35,237 bases of DNA, taken from positions 1 to 35,237 of the forward strand of contig NZ_JADEVT010000023.1 of the NCBI RefSeq assembly GCF_030466625.1, in the 5' to 3' direction. The notes below the pieces were generated by a model. The model was not told where the DNA came from, did not search any database, and saw nothing but the letters and a program-made list of their open reading frames with translations. Below, in pieces: positions 30,923 through 35,237 of the stretch (the stretch's first letter is position 1; each line of letters starts with the position of its first letter). The position numbers and the translations under genes are program-made. The DNA is from Nocardioides sp. ChNu-153 (lineage in GTDB: Bacteria; Actinomycetota; Actinomycetes; Propionibacteriales; Nocardioidaceae).

Positions 30923-32271
30923 GCAGCAGCCCCACCGCCCCGACCACCCACCGCACCGGCACCGTCGTCGTCGGCGGCGGCCAGGCCGGCCTCTCGACCA
31001 GCTGGTTCCTCACCCGCGACGGCGTCGACCACGTCGTGCTCGAGGCCGCCACCGCCGCCCACGAGTGGGCCGACACCCGCTGGGCGAGCTTCACCCTGGT
31101 CACCCCGAACTGGCACTGCCGGCTGCCCGGCTACGCCTACGACGGGCCCGAGCCCGACGGGTTCATGACGCGCGACGAGGTCGTCGCCTGGCTCGCGGGG
31201 TACGCCGGCACCTTCGGCCCGCCGCTGCGCGAGCGCACGCGGGTGGTCGCCCTCACCCAGCGCGAGGGCGGCGGGTTCGTCGTCGACGCGGAGGGTCCGG
31301 ACGGGGCCGAGCGGTGGGAGGCCGACCACGTCGTCGTCGCCACCGGCGGGTACCACCAGCCGATCGTCCCGGCCTGGGCCGCGGCGCTGGACCCGGCGCT
31401 CACGCAGCTGCACTCCGCGGAGTACGAGCAGGCCGCCGACCTGCCGGACGGCGAGGTGCTCGTCGTCGGCTCCGGGCAGTCGGGCGCGCAGATCGCCGAG
31501 GACCTCCACCTCGCGGGCCGCCGCGTCCACCTGGCGCTGGGCGACGCGCCCCGGGTGGCGCGGTTCCACCGAGGACGCGACGTGATGACGTGGCTCGCCG
31601 AGATGGGGCTCTACGACACCGCGGTGGCGCAGTACCCCGGCGGCGTCGCCGCCCGCGAGAAGACGAACCACTACGTGACGGGCCGCGACGGCGGCCGCGA
31701 CATCGACCTGCGCCGGTTCGCGCGCGAGGGCATGCGGCTCTACGGGATGCTCGCCGACGGGCGTGGCACGCGGCTGTCGTTCCGACCCACCCTGACCGCG
31801 GCCCTCGACGCCGCCGACGACACCTACCGCTCCATCTGCCGTGACGTCGACGCCTTCATCGCCCGGGACCCGGCGGCCGCGCAGGTCGCGGGGCCGGAGG
31901 AGCCGCCGTACGAGCCCGTGTGGGTGCCCCCGGAGGACCCGACGTCGCTCGACCTGGCCGCGGCCGGGGTCACGACGGTGGTGTGGGCGATCGGCTACCG
32001 GCCCGACTACCGCTGGGTGCGCGTCGGCGCGTTCGACGGCACCGGCCGGCCCACCCACGTGCGCGGGGTGAGCGGGGTGCCGGGGCTGTTCTTCCTGGGG
32101 CTGCCGTGGCTGCACACGTGGGGCTCGGGGCGGTTCCTCGGCATCGCCGCGGACGCCGAGCACGTCGCCGGCCACATCACCGGGCGCCCGACGTCGGAGA
32201 CGCTCCCGGCCGCCGAGCTGGCCCGCCGTACCTCCCCGGGGCCGCTCGCCGCGGTGCCCGCGGGACGCTAG
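30919..32271 (+). CDS. MSMEG_0569 family flavin-dependent oxidoreductase
   Basis: 450 aa from ATG at 30919 with GGAG upstream. FAD fold at about 13-40 (TGTVVVGGGQAGLSTSWFLT), second (NADPH) fold VLVVGSGQSGAQIAEDLHLA, motif VVATGGYHQP before it, and a C-terminal 'GVPGLFFLGLPWLHTWGSGR'. This is the two-dinucleotide-fold layout of flavin monooxygenases, which oxygenate N, S or C atoms. In this cluster it may hydroxylate a nitrogen intermediate (inference). A 6-bp gap and no ribosome site before the next gene. Confidence 0.93.
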   Translation: MSSSPTAPTTHRTGTVVVGGGQAGLSTSWFLTRDGVDHVVLEAATAAHEWADTRWASFTLVTPNWHCRLPGYAYDGPEPDGFMTRDEVVAWLAGYAGTFGPPLRERTRVVALTQREGGGFVVDAEGPDGAERWEADHVVVATGGYHQPIVPAWAAALDPALTQLHSAEYEQAADLPDGEVLVVGSGQSGAQIAEDLHLAGRRVHLALGDAPRVARFHRGRDVMTWLAEMGLYDTAVAQYPGGVAAREKTNHYVTGRDGGRDIDLRRFAREGMRLYGMLADGRGTRLSFRPTLTAALDAADDTYRSICRDVDAFIARDPAAAQVAGPEEPPYEPVWVPPEDPTSLDLAAAGVTTVVWAIGYRPDYRWVRVGAFDGTGRPTHVRGVSGVPGLFFLGLPWLHTWGSGRFLGIAADAEHVAGHITGRPTSETLPAAELARRTSPGPLAAVPAGR

Positions 32272-32277
32272 GCCGCG

Positions 32278-33219
32278 GTGCCCGCCCTGCGCATCGGCGC
32301 CGTCGCCGCCCACTTCGGGCGCGACGTGCCGCGGGCCCTGGCGAAGATCGAGGGCATCGTCGCCGACGCCCGGGCGGCGGGCGTGGGGCTGCTGGTGCTG
32401 CCCGACGCGACGCTCGGCGGCTACCTCTCCGACCTGCGCCACCCCGACCCGCTCGCGCTGCCCCCGGCGCTGGAGGAGACGTCGTGGGAGGTGCGGCGGA
32501 TCGTCGGGCTGGCCCGGGAGATGGTCGTCTGCTTCGGGTACGCCGAGGAGGCGGTGCTCGAGGGCCCCGACGGGCTGCAGCCGGTGCTGCACAACACCGC
32601 CCTGTGCGTCAGCGGCGACGGCGTGCTCGGGCGGCACCGGAAGGTCCACCAGCCGGCGGGGGAGTCGCTGGTCTACGCGGCGGGCGACGGCTTCGGCGCG
32701 TTCGACACCCCGGTGGGACGCCTCGGCCTGCTCATCGACTACGACAAGACCTTCCCCGAGGCCGCGCGGTCGCTGGCCCTCGACGGCGCCGGCATCCTCG
32801 CCTGCCTGTCGGCGTGGCCCGCGAGCGTGACGGACCGGGCCTCCCGGCTGCCGCAGGACCGGCAGTCGCGCCTCTTCGACCTGTACGACGCCGCCCGCGC
32901 CGCCGAGAACCAGGTCGTGTGGGTCTCGGCCAACCAGACCGGCGTGATGGGCGGGTTGCGGTTCCTCGGCCAGGCCAAGGTGGTCGGGCCCGGCGGTGAC
33001 GTGCTCGCGCGGACGTCGTCGAAGGGCGGGCTGGCCGTCGCCGAGGTCGACGTGGAGCGCGAGGTCGCCCGCGCCCGGCGGCTGCTGCACCACCTCGCCG
33101 AGCGCCGGCCCGCGGCGTACGGGCCTCTCCGGGCCGCCGACGCGGCTGCCGACGCGGCTGCCGGTGCGGCGGCCGGTGCCGCTCCCCGCGTGACGGCGAC
33201 GGGGGAGCCGGCGCCGTGA
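32278..33219 (+). CDS. Second nitrilase-like protein, catalytic Glu and Cys replaced
   Basis: 313 aa from GTG at 32278. Clear paralog of nitrilase 1, with matching LGGYLS, SGDGVLGRHRKVHQPAGES, YDKTFPEAARSLALDGA, and 'AARAAENQVVWVSANQTGVM'. The general base Glu is Asp (D43, VLPDATLGGY) and the nucleophilic Cys is Asp (D154, LIDYDKTFPE); K122 and E129 remain. Classical nitrilase chemistry is therefore not expected. The frame is intact and conserved elsewhere, so it is not a decayed pseudogene. It may be a regulatory or structural partner of nitrilase 1, a binding protein, or an enzyme with other chemistry. It ends in an Ala-rich tail and overlaps the glycosyltransferase gene by 4 bp. Confidence 0.88.
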   Translation: MPALRIGAVAAHFGRDVPRALAKIEGIVADARAAGVGLLVLPDATLGGYLSDLRHPDPLALPPALEETSWEVRRIVGLAREMVVCFGYAEEAVLEGPDGLQPVLHNTALCVSGDGVLGRHRKVHQPAGESLVYAAGDGFGAFDTPVGRLGLLIDYDKTFPEAARSLALDGAGILACLSAWPASVTDRASRLPQDRQSRLFDLYDAARAAENQVVWVSANQTGVMGGLRFLGQAKVVGPGGDVLARTSSKGGLAVAEVDVEREVARARRLLHHLAERRPAAYGPLRAADAAADAAAGAAAGAAPRVTATGEPAP

Positions 33220-34364
33220 GGATCGCGCTGCTGACCTACTCGACGAAGCCGCGCGGCGGGGTCGTCCACACCCTGGCGCTCGCCGAGGCGCTCGTCGCGC
33301 TGGGGCCTGCGCAGGGCGTCGACGCGGTCGACGTGTGGACGCTGGGCCGCGGCGGGGACGCCGCCTTCTTCCGGCCCGTCGACCCCCGCGTCGGGGTGTG
33401 GGCCGTGCCCTTCCCGGGCGTCGACGGCGAGCCCGTGGGCGACCGGATCGAGCGGTCGATCGCGGTGCTGGGCGCCGCGTTCGCGGCCGCCGTCGCGGAC
33501 CCCGCGGGCGGGTACGACGTCGTCCACGCCCAGGACTGCATCAGCGCCAACGCCGTGCTGCGCGCGGGCGTCGCGTGCCGCCGTACCGTCCACCACCTCG
33601 ACACCTTCACCACGCCCGCGCTGGTGGCGTGCCACGACCGGGCGGTCGCGCAGCCGGCGGCGCTCGCGTGCGTCTCGGCCGCGGTGGCGGCCGAGGTCTC
33701 CGCCGGCTGGGGCCGGGCGCCCGTGGTCATCCCCAACGGCGTCGACGCGGCGCGGTTCGCGGCCGGGGCCGCCGACCGGGCGGGCCGGGCGGCGTGGGCC
33801 CGGCGCCTGGGGCGCTACGTGCTGGCGCTCGGCGGCATCGAGCCGCGCAAGGGCACCCTCGACCTGCTGGAGGCGTTCGCGCGGCTGCGGGCGTCGTCGC
33901 CCGACCACGCCGACCTCGAGCTGGTGGTCGGCGGCGGGGAGACGCTGTTCGACTACCGCGACTACCGGGCCGCGTTCGACGCCCGGGCCGCGGCGCTCGG
34001 CGTCGGGCCCGTCGTGCTCGGCCCGGTCGACGACCCGGCGCTGCCGTCGCTGGTCGCCGAGGCGGCGGTGCTGGGATTCACCTCGACGAAGGAGGGCTTC
34101 GGGCTCGCCGCCATGGAGGCGCTGGCCGCGGGCGTGCCGGTCGTGGCCCGCGACCTGCCCGTGCTGCGGGAGGTGCTGGGCGGCACGGTCCGGTTCGGTG
34201 CCGGTGTCGAGGACTTCACCCGGGCGCTCGACGCCGCCCTGCGCGAGCCCGGCGACCCCGCGCCCGGCCGCGCGCTCGCCGCGTCGTACACGTGGGAGGC
34301 CGCGGCGCGCCGGCACCTGGAGTGGTACGTCGGGAACTCCCCGCGCGCGGCCGCGCGGGTCTAG
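33216..34364 (+). CDS. MSMEG_0565 family glycosyltransferase (GT4-like)
   Basis: 382 aa from GTG at 33216. GT-B fold: N-terminal 'MRIALLTYSTKPRGGVVHTL', DVVHAQDCISANAVLRAG, HHLDTF; donor side 'PVVIPNGVDAARF', LALGGIEPRKGTLDLLEAFA, and the EX7E-type motif EGFGLAAMEALAAGVPVVAR. Transfers a sugar from an activated donor to an unknown acceptor, perhaps the product of the upstream enzymes. It is the last recognised gene of the Nit1C operon and ends in TAG, which is also part of the -10 box of the next gene. Confidence 0.93.
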   Translation: MRIALLTYSTKPRGGVVHTLALAEALVALGPAQGVDAVDVWTLGRGGDAAFFRPVDPRVGVWAVPFPGVDGEPVGDRIERSIAVLGAAFAAAVADPAGGYDVVHAQDCISANAVLRAGVACRRTVHHLDTFTTPALVACHDRAVAQPAALACVSAAVAAEVSAGWGRAPVVIPNGVDAARFAAGAADRAGRAAWARRLGRYVLALGGIEPRKGTLDLLEAFARLRASSPDHADLELVVGGGETLFDYRDYRAAFDARAAALGVGPVVLGPVDDPALPSLVAEAAVLGFTSTKEGFGLAAMEALAAGVPVVARDLPVLREVLGGTVRFGAGVEDFTRALDAALREPGDPAPGRALAASYTWEAAARRHLEWYVGNSPRAAARV

Positions 34365-34367
34365 CGT
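34362..34367 (+). promoter_or_regulatory. -10 box of the gene at 34374, overlapping the operon stop codon
   Basis: TAGCGT starts with the stop codon of the glycosyltransferase gene and ends 6 nt before ATG at 34374, the leaderless spacing used repeatedly in this window. Confidence 0.5.
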
Positions 34368-34373
34368 GGACGC

Positions 34374-34751
34374 ATGCGGCGGCGGCCCCACGAGAACGTG
34401 CTGACGGTCCTGGTGGACCCGGCGGTGCTGCACGACCTCGAGCTGGACCTCGCCGGGCGCGACCTGTGGCTGTGGCCGGTGAGCACGGCGGGGGTGTACG
34501 CCGACGGCCGCCAGGCCGCGCACGTCATCCGCCGGCGCCTCGTCGAGGCCCGGCGCGGGGCGTGGGACGTCGCGGCCGGCTGGGTGCCGGCGTGGGTGGC
34601 GTTCGGCGAGACGTGGCGCCACGGCGACGAGCCGCTCGCGTGGGCGGCGCACGCGACGCTGTACGACGTGCTGTCGCCGTTCGCGTCGCACGTGCGCTAC
34701 CGCCGCGGCCTCGGCGGCGTCCCGCGCCTGCCCGTCGGGCGCGAGGCGTAG
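34374..34751 (+). CDS. Hypothetical protein after the Nit1C operon
   Basis: 125 aa, ATG start, probably leaderless. It reads ENVLTVLVDPAVLHDLELDL, WPVSTAGVYADGRQAAHVIR, 'AAGWVPAWVAFGETWRHGDE', PLAWAAHATLYDVLSPFASH, with an even distribution of charged and hydrophobic residues and several Trp. No domain recognised; no signal peptide or membrane segment. It is 9 bp downstream of the glycosyltransferase gene but seems to have its own promoter, so membership of the operon is doubtful. Confidence 0.7.
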   Translation: MRRRPHENVLTVLVDPAVLHDLELDLAGRDLWLWPVSTAGVYADGRQAAHVIRRRLVEARRGAWDVAAGWVPAWVAFGETWRHGDEPLAWAAHATLYDVLSPFASHVRYRRGLGGVPRLPVGREA

Positions 34752-34766
34752 CGGCGCGCTCACCCC

Positions 34767-35021
34767 GGTGGTCGAGGTGGCCGCTCACCCCGGTGGTTGA
34801 GGTGGCCGCGCTAGCGGCCCTCGAAACCACCCCCTGCATCCACGACGTGGTTTCGAGGCTCGCTGGCGCGAGCACCTCGACCACCGGGACCGGCGGTGTT
34901 TCGTGCCGACGATGAGCCACCGGTGGTTGAGGTGGCCGCGCACCCCGGTGGTTGAGGTGGCCGCGCTAGCGGCCCTCGAAACCACTCGGGCGGCAGGGGT
35001 GTGGTTTCGAGGCTCGCTAGC
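34767..35021. repeat. Palindromic repeat cluster, last copy interrupted
   Basis: Full copies at 34792-34830 and 34947-34985 (ggccgc core) and at 34847-34885 (gctcgc/gcgagc core). Truncated copies at 34767-34784 and 34922-34939. A final copy 35001-35021 of the second type is cut after its central gctagc by the insertion sequence. No gene is seen in 34752-35135. Confidence 0.88.
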
Positions 35022-35075
35022 TGTGATGTCCAGGGAGGTTGTCCCGCTACCTGGCGGTGAGCCTGTCTGACAGGC

Positions 35076-35135
35076 GAAGGCCTCCGGTTGTGAAGTGGAG
35101 CTGTCGAGGTACCGCTTCACCCACCGGAGGCCTTC
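35076..35135 (+). promoter_or_regulatory. Hairpin enclosing the transposase ribosome-binding site
   Basis: Outer perfect 12-bp stem (35076-35087 with 35124-35135), an internal loop, inner 9-bp stem (35090-35098 with 35112-35120, one G-T pair), and a 13-nt loop. The GGAGG ribosome site (35126-35130) is in the 3' arm, which ends at the base before ATG. Confidence 0.8.
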
Positions 35136-35237
35136 ATGTCCCACGCTAACGCCGCACTGACCCCACGCGCTCGTCTACGTCTTGCCCGCCTGATCGTGGA
35201 AACCGGCTGGACCCACACCGCTGCCGCGAAGATGTTC
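35136..35237 (+). CDS. IS481-family transposase, N-terminal part (cut by window end)
   Basis: 34 codons from ATG at 35136: MSHANAALTPRARLRLARLI then VETGWTHTAAAKMF. The opening MSHANA.LTPR.R..L and the helix-turn-helix that begins here (TGWTHTAAAKMF) are typical of IS481-family transposases, which continue into a DDE integrase core. GGAGG lies 5 nt before ATG but inside a hairpin. Whether the full gene is intact cannot be seen. Confidence 0.85.
   Translation, partial: MSHANAALTPRARLRLARLIVETGWTHTAAAKMF

Larger units (their letters stand above)
35022..35237 (+). mobile_element. IS481-family insertion sequence, left end
   Basis: Starts TGTGATGTCC, the TGT-type end of IS481 elements, right after a GCTAGC hexamer that fits the NCTAGN target preference of IS481. 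It contains a near-palindrome (35061-35075), a long hairpin (35076-35135) and the transposase start. The right end and target duplication lie beyond the window. Confidence 0.75.

Overview
This is high-GC actinobacterial chromosome, most like the Nocardioidaceae (a Nocardioides-type organism). The reasons are the 5S rRNA type, many genes whose start codon lies 6-7 nt after a TAnnnT -10 box (leaderless mRNAs), an IdeR-type iron repressor, a WhiG/FliA-type sigma factor with a FlgN-like protein, and a DUF222/HNH '13E12-type' gene among palindromic repeats. The genus is an inference.

Layout. 1-300: end of an rRNA operon (23S-5S spacer, 5S gene, strong terminator). 300-7640: housekeeping and small genes (TPR protein, DUF4031, HD-domain protein, alpha/beta hydrolase, LmeA-like lipid-binding protein, RlmC rRNA methyltransferase, an unknown protein, and an EVE-domain protein in frame with a DUF7218/Rho-N-like protein). 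6814-9299: sigma factor, FlgN-like protein and an orphan DevR/NarL-type response regulator. 9425-11692: an MFS drug exporter and its MarR repressor, with two palindromic operators across the promoter. 11701-14836: GH13 alpha-glucosidase and DNA photolyase; then ideR, a small unknown protein, sirtuin, DUF2277 and a saccharopine-dehydrogenase-like reductase. 18614-18901 encodes a small unknown protein under an apparent LexA/SOS box. 18979-20986 holds arrays of a palindromic repeat, inverted relative to each other, around a DUF222/HNH endonuclease gene. 21010-24737: a thioredoxin-like protein and a translationally coupled SRPBCC-SDR-FAD oxidoreductase operon. 24780-25403: alpha/beta hydrolase.

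25682-34364 is the centrepiece, a nine-gene, tightly coupled operon of the Nit1C / MSMEG_0565-0572 'nitrogen starvation' type. It encodes an amidohydrolase, the MSMEG_0572/Sll0783 protein, a radical SAM enzyme, a GNAT-AIR-synthase fusion, a nitrilase, the MSMEG_0570 protein, a flavin oxidoreductase, a second nitrilase-like protein and a glycosyltransferase. Such clusters have been linked to cyanide/nitrile assimilation. Two things stand out. The second nitrilase paralog has lost the catalytic Cys (to Asp) and the catalytic Glu (to Asp). The promoter region also carries two GlnR-like box pairs on the same 11-bp phase, fitting nitrogen control.

The right end (34767-35237) has another array of the palindromic repeat. 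One copy is cut at its central GCTAGC by the left end of an IS481-family insertion sequence, whose transposase runs off the window and whose start site is enclosed in a long hairpin.
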